A stretch of DNA of 64,000 nt from Clostridia bacterium (GTDB lineage Bacteria; Bacillota; Clostridia; Christensenellales; CAG-1252), in assembly GCA_017394805.1 (NCBI GenBank), contig JAFPXC010000020.1:1-64000 (forward strand). The letters are read 5' to 3'. Of this stretch, positions 7,607 to 18,100 are shown piece after piece. Position 1 is the stretch's first letter; each line of letters starts with the position of its first letter. The translations under genes and the position numbers were made by a program. The notes under the pieces are model-generated. The model was given only the letters and a program-made list of their open reading frames with translations. It was not told the origin of the DNA and did no database searches.

Positions 7607-7858
7607 ATGGCTAAGAAGAATATAAAGACACCCGAAGAGGGAGAGGTTTCCGCCGCTCCTATGAATGAGTATGCCAGAGAGTTGGAATACGAAAAGTCTT
7701 TGCCAAAAAAAGAGCGGAAAGCCTACAAGAAAACCAAGCGTAAACAAAACTTCACGGAGTGGGTGGATAAGCATTGGTTTCCTTTTTTACTGTTTTGTGC
7801 CGTCGTTCTTCTTTGTAGCGCCATCACCATACTATTGGCCGTATTCAACAAGATTTGA
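7607..7858 (+). CDS. Small single-pass membrane protein (hypothetical)
   Basis: 83 residues. A charged, Lys/Glu-rich N-terminal half (about 1-50) is followed by one hydrophobic segment (about 57-80) that ends the protein, so a tail-anchored topology is likely. No family recognised. It is expressed from its own near-consensus promoter. An internal ATG at 7661 has a GAGAGG stretch about 13 bases upstream, so a shorter product from 7661 is an alternative. 7859-8009 holds no visible gene or strong signal. Confidence 0.65.
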   Translation: MAKKNIKTPEEGEVSAAPMNEYARELEYEKSLPKKERKAYKKTKRKQNFTEWVDKHWFPFLLFCAVVLLCSAITILLAVFNKI

Positions 7859-8009
7859 TTTTACGGGGAATCTACGGCAAAAATCGTTTATCGGTGAGAT
7901 CCGACGAAAGGCGGATAAAGTTTCGTTTGGCAAAAACAACGTTTAAGAAAATTAATTTTTGAGTGGAATCAAGTTGCCCGCGCGGTGGACGGCAATAAAA
8001 TCGACGGCG

Positions 8010-9128
8010 TTATTCTACGACGCGCACGCTGTGGGACACGTCGGTCGCGTGCAGTAAGCGATAGGTCTCGTGCGCTCGTGCGTCAATGCGCTGGGTGGGC
8101 GTGCCGCCGACGAGTTCGCGCTGGGTGGTGCATATTTCGGCGTATCGGCCGAGGTGCGAAATGAGGTCGGTGCGATCTTTTTTGACGGCCAGCACGTTGA
8201 AGTAGGCGGGGGCGGCGTCGGCCTCGACGAGGTCGCCGCGGCGTAGGTCAAGCAGAGCCGCCGTGAAGAGGCGCGCAACGCGGGCGCGGGTGTAGCGTTT
8301 GGTCATGGCGCGGTCGACCGCCTCGTCCAAGGTGTTGGCCTCCATCGCGCATTGCCATATACGGTTGGACAGCCCTTCGGCATTGTCCAATAGGTCTTCG
8401 AATGAGGCCTTTGAGTGGGCGCGTAAAGCCGCCAAATAGAGTACGTCTTGGGCGGTGGTGGCGCGGGCTAAGTCGCGGCGCACGCAGTCGGGGACGAGGT
8501 CGGCGTAGGGTAGGCCTTCGCTCAAGGCTTTGCGCACGTAGCCGCTCGACAAAGCGGGGGCGTCGCTGTGGTAGTCGTCGGTGCGGCGTAGGGTGAAATA
8601 GTCGTGCGGACGTTGGGCCGCGCGGATATACTCCAAAGCCAATATGTTGTTGGGTTGGGTGACGTCCGCTATCGATATATTGTGTTCGCGGGAAAAACGT
8701 GCGATGGCTTCGGCACGGGCGCGGGGGTAGGCCGTGCCCTCGGAAACCGAGGCTTTGACGTAGGCGTCTACGGTGGCGTCGTCGAGAAGAGACGCCGTGG
8801 CTTGGAGAAGGGACGCGTCCCCGCATTCGCTACCGAAAGAGAGTACGCTGTTGGGCAGTAGATCGACCAAGCGCATAGCCCCGCGGGCGAATTGCTCCGC
8901 GCAGGAAACGGCGTACACGGTGGGCAATTCCACCACGACGTCCGCGCCCGCCGAAACCGCTTCTTCGGCGCGGGTGTATTTGTCCAAAACGGCAGAGAAA
9001 CCGCGTTGACAAAAATCGCCGCCCAGTACGACCAAGGTGGCGTCGCCTAAGGACTTGGACGCCGCGAGATGGCGGACGTGGCCCAAGTGCAACGGATTGT
9101 ATTCGGCGACGACGCAAACGAATTTCAC
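8010..9128 (-). CDS. tmcAL: tRNA(Met) cytidine acetate ligase TmcAL (YlbM)
   Basis: 372 residues, near the family size. It activates acetate as acetyl-AMP and transfers it to the wobble cytidine of elongator tRNA-Met. The N-terminus carries EYNPLHLGHVRHL with the HxGH nucleotidylyltransferase motif, then GGDFCQRG and a helical C-terminal part ending with the MFNVLAVKK-like AYFNVLAVKK segment. It sits divergent to pta-ackA, the acetate genes, as in many Clostridia. Confidence 0.88.
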   Translation of the reverse strand: MKFVCVVAEYNPLHLGHVRHLAASKSLGDATLVVLGGDFCQRGFSAVLDKYTRAEEAVSAGADVVVELPTVYAVSCAEQFARGAMRLVDLLPNSVLSFGSECGDASLLQATASLLDDATVDAYVKASVSEGTAYPRARAEAIARFSREHNISIADVTQPNNILALEYIRAAQRPHDYFTLRRTDDYHSDAPALSSGYVRKALSEGLPYADLVPDCVRRDLARATTAQDVLYLAALRAHSKASFEDLLDNAEGLSNRIWQCAMEANTLDEAVDRAMTKRYTRARVARLFTAALLDLRRGDLVEADAAPAYFNVLAVKKDRTDLISHLGRYAEICTTQRELVGGTPTQRIDARAHETYRLLHATDVSHSVRVVE

Positions 9129-9158
9129 AATTTCTCTCCAAACACTTGATTTATTCCA

Positions 9159-9188
9159 TTGAATAAATTATATTTATTACAGTATATA
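9159..9188 (+). promoter_or_regulatory. Candidate promoter of pta-ackA
   Basis: TTGAAT, 18-bp spacer, TATATA (9183-9188) in the AT-rich gap between tmcAL and pta. An AGGAGG ribosome binding site lies just before the pta ATG. Confidence 0.5.
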
Positions 9189-9237
9189 ACAAAATCACCG
9201 CTAAGACAACGGGTTTTGTGATTTTAGGAGGATAAAT

Positions 9238-10227
9238 ATGTCTAAACTTATGCAAAGCATCAGAGCAAAAGCCGCGACCTTGCAAAAGCACATCGTGCTG
9301 GCCGAGGGCGAAGAAGAACGTATTATCAACGCCGCGTTGAAGATCCGCGACCAAGGTATCGCCAAAATCACCTTGTTGGGCAACCCCGACGTGGTGAAAG
9401 CCAAAGTCAACGCCGATTATACGGGTATCGAAATCGTGGACTTCAAAGCCTGCGCCGAGAGAGAAAAGTACGCCACTTTGCTGTACGAGATCCGCAAAAA
9501 TAAGGGCTTGACGATGGAAGACGCCTATCGTTTGCTCAACGACCCCCTCTATTACGGCGTGTTGATGGTCAAGGCCGGCGACGCGGACGGTATGGTCGGC
9601 GGCTCCGTGCGTTCGACGGGCGACGTGTTGCGCCCCGCTTTGCAAATCATCAAGACCGCCCCCGGTATCAAAACTGTGTCGAGCGTGTTCATCATCTGTT
9701 TGCCCGAGGGTAGCCCCTACGGCCAAGACGGCGTGATGGTGTTCGGCGACTGCGCCGTCAACCCCATGCCCGACGCCCAACAACTTGCGGATATCGCCGT
9801 GGCTTCGGCCGAGACCGCCAAGGTGCTGTGCGGCATCGAGCCCAAAGTGGCTATGCTCAGCTTCTCCACCAAAGGCAGCGCCAAGCACGAAGTCGTCACC
9901 AAGGTGCAAGAGGCCACCGCTTTGGTGAAAACCAACGCCCCCGACCTTTGCGTGGACGGCGAATTGCAACTTGACGCCGCTTTGGTGCCCACCGTCGGCA
10001 ATCTGAAAGCCCCCGATTCGACTGTGGCGGGACAGGCCAACGTGCTTATCTTCCCCGACTTGCAAGCGGGCAACATCGGCTACAAATTGGCGCAACGCCT
10101 TGGCAACGCCGAGGCCGTCGGCCCCATCTGCCAAGGCTTCGCCGCACCCGTCAACGATTTGTCGCGCGGTTGCAACGTCGAAGACGTTGTGGACGTGGTG
10201 AGCATTACGTCTTTGCAATGCAAATAA
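9238..10227 (+). CDS. pta: Phosphate acetyltransferase
   Basis: 329 residues, the single-domain class. It converts acetyl-CoA and phosphate to acetyl phosphate. Characteristic stretches are [12 protein letters not shown] near the N-terminus, [21 protein letters not shown] (as positions about 118-138), [11 protein letters not shown] and [17 protein letters not shown]. Start with AGGAGGATAAAT upstream. Strong codon bias suggests high expression. The gap to ackA is 9 bases, so one operon. Confidence 0.96.
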   Translation: MSKLMQSIRAKAATLQKHIVLAEGEEERIINAALKIRDQGIAKITLLGNPDVVKAKVNADYTGIEIVDFKACAEREKYATLLYEIRKNKGLTMEDAYRLLNDPLYYGVLMVKAGDADGMVGGSVRSTGDVLRPALQIIKTAPGIKTVSSVFIICLPEGSPYGQDGVMVFGDCAVNPMPDAQQLADIAVASAETAKVLCGIEPKVAMLSFSTKGSAKHEVVTKVQEATALVKTNAPDLCVDGELQLDAALVPTVGNLKAPDSTVAGQANVLIFPDLQAGNIGYKLAQRLGNAEAVGPICQGFAAPVNDLSRGCNVEDVVDVVSITSLQCK

Positions 10228-10236
10228 GAGGTGCGT

Positions 10237-11430
10237 ATGAAGATTTTGGTTTTGAACGCGGGTAGTTCTTCCCTCAAATATCAACTGATCGATATGAACG
10301 GCGAAGTCGTCCTTTGCAAGGGCGTCGCCGAAAAAATCTGCGACGAAGGCAGTTTCCTGACGCACAAATTGGGCGGCGAGACTTTCAAGATCTTGCACGA
10401 TATGCCCGACCACAAGGTCGCTTTGAAACTGGTGCTCGACACCCTTTGCGACGAGAAGTTGGGCGTCATCAAGTCCCTGACGGAAATCGACGCCATCGGC
10501 CATCGCGTACTGCACGGCGCGGAGGACTTCAAACAATCCGCCTTGGTGGACGACGAAGTGATCCGTTTGTGCAAGAAGAACGAGCCATTCGGCCCTCTGC
10601 ACATGCCCGCCAATATCGCCTGCATGGAGATTTGCCGCGAGATGCTGCCCGTGCCCAACGTGGCCGTCTTCGACACGGCGTTCCATCAGACCATGCCCGA
10701 CTACGCCTACCGCTATGCGGTGCCCGAAGAGGACTATCAAGAGTTGCGCGTGCGTAAATACGGCTTCCACGGCACCAGCCACAAGTTCGTAGCGGGTGAG
10801 GCCGCCAAGATCGCGGGCAGAAGCGATATCAAGGTAATCACCTGCCACCTCGGCAACGGCGCTTCCATCGGCGCCATCAAGGACGGCAAGATCATGGATA
10901 CCTCTATGGGCTTCACGCCGTTGGAGGGCTTGGTGATGGGCACTCGTTCGGGCGATATCGACCCCGCCATCATTCCCGTCATTATGAAGAAGCGCGGCAT
11001 CGAGGATATCGGCAAATTCGTGGACGTATACCTCAACAAAAAGAGCGGTATGAAAGGTATCGCGGGGATGAGCGACTGCCGCGACCTGCAACAAGCCGCC
11101 GAAGCGGGCAATAAAAACGCCGAGTTGGCGTTGACGATGTTCGCGTATCGCGTGAAGAAGTACATCGGCGCCTACGCCGCCGTGCTGAACGGCGTGGATA
11201 TGATCGTTATGACGGGCGGTATCGGCGAGAACAGCGACTATATGCGCAAATTGGTTCTCCAAGATATGCAGTACCTCGGCGTGGAATTGGACGAAGAGGC
11301 CAACGCGGGCGCAAGAGGCGTCGTGAAGAAAATCAGCAAAGAGGGCAGCAAAGTGGACGTGTACGTCATTCCCACCAACGAGGAATTGGTCATCGCCCGC
11401 GACACTTTGGCGCTTTCGGGGCTGAAATAG
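10237..11430 (+). CDS. ackA: Acetate kinase
   Basis: 397 residues, full length. It transfers phosphate from acetyl phosphate to ADP, the ATP-yielding step of acetate fermentation. Visible are VLNAGSSSLKYQL at the N-terminus, HRVLHGAEDF, KYGFHGTSHKFV, ITCHLGNGASI and MTGGIGENSDYMR, the expected ASKHA-fold signatures. ATG at 10237 was preferred to the GTG six bases earlier because of spacing from the AGAGGTG site. Confidence 0.97.
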   Translation: MKILVLNAGSSSLKYQLIDMNGEVVLCKGVAEKICDEGSFLTHKLGGETFKILHDMPDHKVALKLVLDTLCDEKLGVIKSLTEIDAIGHRVLHGAEDFKQSALVDDEVIRLCKKNEPFGPLHMPANIACMEICREMLPVPNVAVFDTAFHQTMPDYAYRYAVPEEDYQELRVRKYGFHGTSHKFVAGEAAKIAGRSDIKVITCHLGNGASIGAIKDGKIMDTSMGFTPLEGLVMGTRSGDIDPAIIPVIMKKRGIEDIGKFVDVYLNKKSGMKGIAGMSDCRDLQQAAEAGNKNAELALTMFAYRVKKYIGAYAAVLNGVDMIVMTGGIGENSDYMRKLVLQDMQYLGVELDEEANAGARGVVKKISKEGSKVDVYVIPTNEELVIARDTLALSGLK

Positions 11431-11473
11431 GCAAAATGAAGGGCTAAAATCGTATAAAAAATAAAAAATCTAT

Positions 11474-11502
11474 TTGACAATACGATATTTAGCCTTTATA
11501 AT
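11474..11502 (+). promoter_or_regulatory. Promoter of yceD-rpmF
   Basis: TTGACA, 17-bp spacer, TATAAT (11497-11502), a perfect consensus pair. A GGAGGT site follows before the ATG at 11523. Confidence 0.8.
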
Positions 11503-11522
11503 ACTATGAGCGGAGGTGTGCT

Positions 11523-12035
11523 ATGCGCATTGCATTGTCCGATTTGGCCGAGGGTAGGTCCTATCGATACGTCGCGTCGTTCGGCGAGGAAGACGTGGAA
11601 GGATTGTTGGAGACGTCCTTGGCGGAACCGCTGTCCATCACCGTGGAATGCACTACGGTAGAGGGCGTGACGTACGTGCGTGTGGAGGCCAAAGGCAAAG
11701 TGTACGCAGTCTGCGACCTGTGCGGTACGGAGTGCGTCGCGGACGCCAAGTGCACCATCGACGACGAGTTGACGACCGAGAGCGATTGCTACGACGAAAC
11801 GGACGATTGCTACGACCTCGACAAGTTGATCGACGAGGCTATCGTGATGTGCGCTCCGCGCAAAGTGCTATGCAAACCCGATTGTAAAGGTCTGTGCCCT
11901 ACGTGCGGCAAGAACCTCAACGAGGGCGCCTGCACTTGTCAAGAACAAAAGCCCGCGGTGGGAGATAACAATCCTTTTGCGGCGTTACAAGATATATTAA
12001 CGGGAGGTGCGAACAATGGCAGTACCAAAATGTAA
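11523..12035 (+). CDS. yceD: YceD/DUF177 family protein
   Basis: 170 residues. The family is nearly always found directly before rpmF and has a poorly understood link to 23S rRNA or ribosomal large-subunit maturation. The sequence has CDLCGTEC in the middle and a C-terminal CKPDCKGLCPTCGKNL cysteine cluster typical of the Bacillota form, probably binding zinc. It overlaps the rpmF start by 20 bases. Confidence 0.88.
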   Translation: MRIALSDLAEGRSYRYVASFGEEDVEGLLETSLAEPLSITVECTTVEGVTYVRVEAKGKVYAVCDLCGTECVADAKCTIDDELTTESDCYDETDDCYDLDKLIDEAIVMCAPRKVLCKPDCKGLCPTCGKNLNEGACTCQEQKPAVGDNNPFAALQDILTGGANNGSTKM

Positions 12036-12207
12036 AACTTCTAAGGCAAGAAGAAACAGCAGAGCGGCTAACTGGAAGATCGAAGCCGTCAACTTGGTCG
12101 AGTGCCCGAATTGCCATACGCCGATTCAAAGTCATCGCGTATGCCCCAACTGCGGCACTTACAACGGCAAACAAGCGGTTGAGATCAAGCAAAAGAAAGA
12201 GGACTGA
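12016..12207 (+). CDS. rpmF: 50S ribosomal protein L32, zinc-binding form
   Basis: 63 residues beginning MAVPKCKTSKARRNSRAA, the conserved L32 N-terminus. Two CxxC pairs, CPNC (about 36) and CPNC (about 49), form the zinc ribbon of the C+ paralogue. GGGAGGTG lies just upstream. A rho-independent terminator follows. Confidence 0.97.
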   Translation: MAVPKCKTSKARRNSRAANWKIEAVNLVECPNCHTPIQSHRVCPNCGTYNGKQAVEIKQKKED

Positions 12208-12233
12208 TTTCCTTACGATGACTGCATTAGGGA

Positions 12234-12262
12234 GTGGTAGGATTTTTTGTCCTACCACTTTT
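12234..12262 (+). terminator. Terminator after rpmF
   Basis: Perfect 9-bp stem GTGGTAGGA/TCCTACCAC with a T-rich loop and a following TTTT. It lies between rpmF and plsX, so plsX may depend partly on readthrough. Confidence 0.75.
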
Positions 12263-12283
12263 GCGTAAGTACGAGGTGTTGAT

Positions 12284-13276
12284 ATGAGAATCGCAGTAGA
12301 CGCGTTCGGCGGCGACAACGCCCCCGTCGAAGTGGTGGCGGGCGCGGTAAAAGCGCTCGGAATGGACGAGAATTTGGAGATAGTTTTGGTGGGGAAACCC
12401 GCCGTTTTGGCCGACTTGTTGAACGAATACGGCAATCCCAAACGCATAAGCGTTTGCGAGGCACAAGACGTCATAGATTGCAACGAGTCGCCCACTATCG
12501 CCATACGCCGCAAGAAAGACAGTAGCCTTGTCAAGACGTTCGGCGTGCTGGAAGAAGCGGACGGCGCGGTATCCGCAGGCTCTACGGGCGCGGTGCTGGC
12601 CGGCGGCATCTTTCTTTGCGGGCGCATCAAGGGCGTTAAACGCCCCGCGCTGTGTCCCGTGTTGCCTACGGTGAAGGGCGGGCACGTGATCCTCGCGGAC
12701 TGCGGCGCCAATACCGATTGCAAGCCCGAATATCTGGTGCAATTCGCCCAAATGGGCGTCGCCTATATGCAATGCCTCTATGGGTTGGAAAACCCCAGGG
12801 TGGGTTTGCTGTCCAACGGCGCGGAAGAGGAGAAGGGCAACGAGTTGACCAAAGCGGCGCACGCGCTGCTGAAAGAAAGCGACCTCAACTTCGTGGGTAA
12901 CGCGGAAGCGCGCGAGATATTGTCGGGCGACTACGACGTGGTAGTGGCTGACGGCTTTGACGGCAACGTGGCCCTGAAGAGCGCCGAAGGCACGGCGGGC
13001 GCGGTGTTTACCCTCTTAAAAGAGGGTATCAATAGCAGTTTCCGCGCCAAGTTGGGCGCGCTTATGCTGAAACCCGTGCTCAAAAAGATCAAGAAAACTA
13101 TGGATTATACCGAGTACGGCGGCGCGGCGTTCGTGGGCATCAACAAGCCTTTGGTCAAGGTGCACGGCTCGGCCAAAGCCAAGACCTTTGCCGCGGCCAT
13201 TCTGCAATGCGCCGAGATGGCGAAGGGCGACTTGGTGGGTAAATTGAGTAGGACGTTGCGATTGGAAGATGAGTGA
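12284..13276 (+). CDS. plsX: Phosphate acyltransferase PlsX
   Basis: 330 residues, family length. It makes acyl phosphate from acyl-ACP for phosphatidic acid synthesis. Signatures are RIAVDAFGGDNAP at the N-terminus, SAGSTGAVLAGG (about 97), LADCGANTDC (about 144), GLLSNGAEEEKGNEL and VVADGFDGNVALK (about 224). GAGGTG precedes the ATG. The stop overlaps the rnc start by 8 bases. The partner acyltransferase PlsC-like gene is at 22255. Confidence 0.95.
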   Translation: MRIAVDAFGGDNAPVEVVAGAVKALGMDENLEIVLVGKPAVLADLLNEYGNPKRISVCEAQDVIDCNESPTIAIRRKKDSSLVKTFGVLEEADGAVSAGSTGAVLAGGIFLCGRIKGVKRPALCPVLPTVKGGHVILADCGANTDCKPEYLVQFAQMGVAYMQCLYGLENPRVGLLSNGAEEEKGNELTKAAHALLKESDLNFVGNAEAREILSGDYDVVVADGFDGNVALKSAEGTAGAVFTLLKEGINSSFRAKLGALMLKPVLKKIKKTMDYTEYGGAAFVGINKPLVKVHGSAKAKTFAAAILQCAEMAKGDLVGKLSRTLRLEDE

Positions 13277-13898
13277 GTTCGACGTATTGTACAATCAAAT
13301 AGGGTATACCTTTCGGGACGAGTCTTTGCTGCGGTTGGCGCTGACGCACTCTTCTTTGGGCGGAGAAAACTACGAGCGGCTGGAGTTTTTGGGGGACGCG
13401 TTGCTGGACTTCGCCATAGGCGAATACCTCTATCGGCAGTATCCCGACAAGGCCGAGGGCGAGTTGACCAAGCTAAGAGCGCAGATGGTCAGCAACACCG
13501 TGTTGTATCCCTTGTTCGACCGCTTGAATCTCGTGTCCTACGTGCGCAGTCAAAATCTCGCTCTGTCCAAGTTGAGCGAAAAAACGCGCGCCAATTTCGT
13601 GGAGAGCCTGTTGGCGAGTATCTATCTCGACGGTGGTATGGACGCCGCCAAAGGATTTATCGAGCGGTTTATCTGCACCGAGAGTTCGGACTACAGCGAT
13701 TACGTCAGCAAACTCTACGAGCATTGCGCGATACACAAATTGCCCCTCGCGGTGGAAGAAGAAAGCGTGGGTACGGTGAATAAGCCCCGCTTTAAGGTGA
13801 TCGTCAAGTTGGGCGCCGTCATTTTGGCCGAGGCTACGGCGGGCAGTATCAAGCAGGCCAAACAGGCCGCTTGCAAAAAAGCGTTGAAGGCGTTGTGA
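13269..13898 (+). CDS. rnc: Ribonuclease III
   Basis: 209 residues, slightly short. It has the signature ERLEFLGDALLDFAIGEYLY (about 37-56) with the catalytic acidic residues, and FVESLLASIYLDGG with the second metal-binding glutamate (about 117). A C-terminal double-stranded RNA-binding region is shortened but recognisable (PRFKVIVKLG...AKQAACKKAL). It processes rRNA and double-stranded RNA. The order rnc-...-smc-ftsY is classic. Confidence 0.94.
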   Translation: MSEFDVLYNQIGYTFRDESLLRLALTHSSLGGENYERLEFLGDALLDFAIGEYLYRQYPDKAEGELTKLRAQMVSNTVLYPLFDRLNLVSYVRSQNLALSKLSEKTRANFVESLLASIYLDGGMDAAKGFIERFICTESSDYSDYVSKLYEHCAIHKLPLAVEEESVGTVNKPRFKVIVKLGAVILAEATAGSIKQAKQAACKKALKAL

Positions 13899-13899
13899 G

Positions 13900-15063
13900 A
13901 TGTACACGGTCATTTTGAAGAAAAACGAAGAAAAGCGCGTGCTGTATCACCCTTGGGTGTACGCCAACGAAGTACAGCGGGTGGAAGGCAAGGATAAGCA
14001 AGGCTCCGTGGCCGCCGTGCGCAGTTCGGACGGCAGATTGGTGGGCTACGGCTTTATCAATCATTTGAGCAAGATATTGGTGCGCATTTTGTCCCGCAAA
14101 GAGGAAGTCTTCGACGAGAAATTCTTTGCAGACCGCATAGCCAAAGCGGACGATTTTCGCCGCGAATTGGGCTACTGCGACGCGTATCGCGTCGTCTTCG
14201 GCGAGAGCGATGATTTGCCCGGTCTTATCGTAGATAAGTACGGCGAGTATTTGTCCGTGCAATTCCTCTCATTGGGAATGGACGTGCGGCGGGATATGAT
14301 CGTGGATATTCTCGTCGAGCGATTCCGCCCGAAAGGCATATACGAGCGCAGCGACGTGTCCGTCAGACAAAAAGAAGGACTCGAAGAGCGCACGGGCGTA
14401 TTGTACGGCGAAGTGCCCGAATTGGTGCCCATCCGCGAAAACGGCAGTACGCTGTACGTGGATATAATAGGCGGGCAGAAGACGGGCTATTTCCTCGACC
14501 AACAAGAGAACAGATCGAATATCGCTCGCTACGTCAAAGGCAAAACCGTGTTGGATTGCTTCTCCAACGCGGGCGGGTTTTCGATGGTGGCGGCCCGTGG
14601 CGGCGCGAAAGAAGTGACCGCCGTGGATATTAGCCGCAAAGCCTTGGACTTGGTGGAGAAAAGCGCCGAGGTCAACGGTTACGCCAACGTCAAAGCGGTG
14701 CAGGCCGACGTGTTCGAATATCTGCGAACGCAGCGCAAAGAGGGGGTGCGATACGACGTTATCGTGCTCGATCCGCCCGCATTCACCAAGAGCAAAGACA
14801 CGGTAAAAAGCGGCATGGCGGGGTATAAGGATATCAATATATGCGCCCTGAAACTGCTGGCGGAGAGCGGCGTTTTGGTGACGTGCAGTTGCTCGCAACA
14901 TTTGACCATGCCCCTTTTCCTTAAGATGCTCGAAGAGAGCGTGAAGGAATCGGGCGTGCGTTGCCGACTGCTCGAAGTGCGCACGCAAGGAAGAGATCAC
15001 GCACCCTCGATGACGGAAGAGGAAACGCTCTATCTCAAAGTCGCCGTATTGAAGGCCTATTGA
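13900..15063 (+). CDS. rlmI: Class I rRNA large-subunit methyltransferase (RlmI-like)
   Basis: 387 residues. An N-terminal PUA-like part (LKKNEEKRVLYHPWVYANEV) is followed by an EEHEAD-type middle region and a Rossmann methyltransferase domain with VLDCFSNAGGFSMVAARGG (about 214) and VLDPPAFTKSK (about 289), matching the RlmI/YwbD family that makes m5C in 23S rRNA. The exact target in this organism is not proven. The ATG follows the rnc stop by 1 base. Confidence 0.87.
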   Translation: MYTVILKKNEEKRVLYHPWVYANEVQRVEGKDKQGSVAAVRSSDGRLVGYGFINHLSKILVRILSRKEEVFDEKFFADRIAKADDFRRELGYCDAYRVVFGESDDLPGLIVDKYGEYLSVQFLSLGMDVRRDMIVDILVERFRPKGIYERSDVSVRQKEGLEERTGVLYGEVPELVPIRENGSTLYVDIIGGQKTGYFLDQQENRSNIARYVKGKTVLDCFSNAGGFSMVAARGGAKEVTAVDISRKALDLVEKSAEVNGYANVKAVQADVFEYLRTQRKEGVRYDVIVLDPPAFTKSKDTVKSGMAGYKDINICALKLLAESGVLVTCSCSQHLTMPLFLKMLEESVKESGVRCRLLEVRTQGRDHAPSMTEEETLYLKVAVLKAY

Positions 15064-15087
15064 ACGCGAGATTTTTCGCGTTTTTTT
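15064..15087 (+). terminator. Terminator after rlmI
   Basis: Stem ACGCGA/TCGCGT with a short loop followed by seven T residues. Confidence 0.75.
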
Positions 15088-15107
15088 ATGATATGATAAT
15101 TTATTAA

Positions 15108-15136
15108 TTTACAAAAAAATATTTTTGTACTATAAT
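15108..15136 (+). promoter_or_regulatory. Promoter of the smc gene cluster
   Basis: TTTACA, 17-bp spacer, TATAAT (15131-15136), about 33 bases before the smc start. It lies directly after the rlmI terminator, so smc and the genes following form a separate unit. Confidence 0.75.
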
Positions 15137-15168
15137 CAAAGATATACCATATTATCGGGAGTATAACT

Positions 15169-18100
15169 TTGAGTCTAAAACGAATCGAACTACAGGGATT
15201 TAAGTCTTTCAGAGATAAAACGGTCATCAATTTCGAGCACGGCTACACGTGTATCGTCGGCCCCAACGGCTGCGGTAAGAGCAACGTGAGCGACGCCATT
15301 CGGTGGGTGCTGGGCGAGCAGAGTGCCAAACAACTGCGCGGCGAGAATATGAAGGGCGTTATCTTTTCGGGTACGGCTACTTTGCCCGAGATGGGCTACG
15401 CCGAGGTGACGTTGGTCTTTGACAATTCGGACGGTATGTTCCAGACGACCTATGAGGAAATCGCCATTACGCGTAAGGTTTTCCGCAGCAAACAGGACAA
15501 CTACTACTATATCAACCACAAGCCGTGCAGGCGGTCGGATATCATCGAGTTGATGCGCGGCACGGGCGCGGGCAAAGAGAGCCTGAGCATCATCGAGCAG
15601 GGTGCGGTGAGCAACGTCATGCGCGTCAAGCCGGAGGATCGCCGCGTGATATTCGACGAAGCGGCCGGTATTTCGGGCGCAAAAATCGAAAAGAAAAAGA
15701 ATCTCAAACAGTTGGCCGAAACCCAACTGAATATCGACACGTTGAACGTGCGTATCGAGGAGATGGACAAGCAGTTGGGGCCCTTGCGCAAGCAAATGGA
15801 AGCCGTCAATAAGTACGAGATCTATCACGACGAACTGCAACTATTGGAATTCAATATGTTCATCTATAAGTACGAGCACGCCGACTCGGAAAAGGAGAAG
15901 GAACGCGCCAAAATACGCGATTACGAGGAATTTTTGCGCACCAAAGAGGCGTTGCTCGAAAAAACCCGCCTGAAAATCGACGACGTGCAACGCCAAATCG
16001 ACGACAACGACAGGCAAACGCGCGCTTTGATCGACAGGCGCGAGACCCTGAAAGTCAACCGCGCCAAGGCTTCGGGCGACCAACAGACGCACCAAGCCAA
16101 GTTGGAGGCGTTGGAGGGAACGCTGGCGCACCTCGAGGAGAATTACAACCTTTCGGTGACAGCGCGAGACGATACCGCCGTGGAATTGGCGGAGGCCAAG
16201 AACGTCTTGCAGATCAAGAAGGACAACAAGTTCGACCTCGACCTGGAATACAGCGTGGTCAACGCTTCGTTGGAGAGCGTGATCGAAGATATCGAAGCCA
16301 GCGAGCGCGGATTGGACGCCGCCACCAACGAACGGTTGGCCGATATGAGCAAATTGAGCCAGGTGCATTCGGAGCAGGCCAAGGCCGAAGCGCAGGAAAG
16401 CCTACTGAAAGAGAACCTCGACAAGGACGATAAGGAAATCGCCGAATGCAAAAAGCAGATCGAGGACAAAAAGCGCTTGACGGCCGATCTCGAAAAGAGT
16501 CAATCGACGGTACAGCAGGAATACGAGAATATCAACGTCAACCGCAAGAGTTGCGTGAGCGCCGGCAACGAAGCGCGCTACGAAAAGGGCGACCTCGACA
16601 AGCGTATCCGCGAGATGGACGTGCGCGTGCAAACCGCCGAGGTCAACGTGAAGACCTTGCAAAACGCCGTGCGCGCTAAGAAGGGCTACAGCAAAGCCGT
16701 GGAGTTTTTGGTGCGTCATTCGCAAAACAATGCGAACGTGTCCCGCCACATGATGGGCGTGGTGTCCGACCTCTATCAGGTGGACGCACGGTATGCGGAG
16801 GCTATCGAGGTGGCTTTGGCCGCGTCGGTCAACCACGTGGTGACGCCCACCCAAGACGACGCCAACGCCCTTATCAATATGGTGCGCGAAGCGGGCGTCG
16901 GGCGCATTACCTGTATGCCCCTCAATCGTATCAAGGCCGAGCAGTTGGCCTACGAGTACCGCCCCGCGCTGGGTGAAAGAGGCGTGTTGGGCGTGGCCAG
17001 CGATTTGATAGCGTACGATCAAAAATACGACGTCATTTTTCAACGCCTGCTGGGGCGTATATTGATCGTCGACAGTTACGACACGGGTAAGTATCTCGAC
17101 GGGAAATATCGCGGTGGCCTGAAAATAGTCACGCTGGACGGCAAATTGTTCGACCCGTCGGGCACCCTCTCGGGCGGCAGCCGCAAAACGCAGGAAGAGA
17201 TGCTGTTGGACCGCGAACGCAAAACCTTGGAGGCTTTGGTCGCCGACCGTCAAAAACTGTTGGACAAACGCGCACAACTCGACGCAATTATCGAGAAGTG
17301 CGAAACCTATATCCGCGAGTCGCGCGACAAGCAGGACGAATTGCAGGAGAGATTTATCACGCTCAAAACGCAAATCGAGGCAAGTAACGCCGCTATCGAG
17401 CAGTTGCACGAGCGCATACGGGATATCGAGGGCGAAAAAGTCCATATCAATATCCGCTTGGAAAGTCTGCACCGCAATATTCAGGAAGCGCAGACGGCTT
17501 CGGGCGAGTTGGAGAACAGCAGTCTCGACCGCGACCAACTGATGGAAAAGGCCAAGGCGGACAAGGAAACCAAGAAGGCCATGCGCGATTCGCTGACCGA
17601 GCGCAGAGCGGCCCTGACCGCGCGTATCAACGCCGTCGCCGCCGAGATAGCCGCCATCGAAAAGGATATCAAGCGCTTGACGGACGAGAACGTCAAGGCG
17701 GCCTCCGCCGTGTCCGGGTTGACCGTGGATATCGCCAATAAGAAGGCCGAAATCGAGGCGCACGTCGCCGCCAAGCCCGAATTGGTGTTCACCGCCGAAG
17801 AAGGCGAGATTTTGGACAAGATCAACAAGGAGATCGTCGTGCGCGACGAGCGCAAGGTGGAGTTGCAGAAAGAGGGCGAGAAGTTGGCGCAAGACGTGAC
17901 CGACCTCGGCAACTATATCAGCGAAGCCAAGCAGGACAAAGTGCGGTCGGAAGGCAAAATCGAGAAGATCGACACCGAATTGCAACAATGGCGCGATAGG
18001 ATATACGAGGATTACGACGGCAAAACCTACGAGGACGTGGTGTACGCCAAGTTGGAGCAATTCGAGTACACCAAAGCGCCCGCGCAAATCGCCGTGCTGC

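Noticed and set aside
9151..11262. 703-residue antisense reading frame opposite pta-ackA
   Set aside because: It mirrors the strong codon bias of pta and ackA, has no start signals and shows His/Gln/Val-rich low-information protein. Similar long antisense frames (16402-18789, 34380-37355, 62431-63927) were rejected for the same reason.
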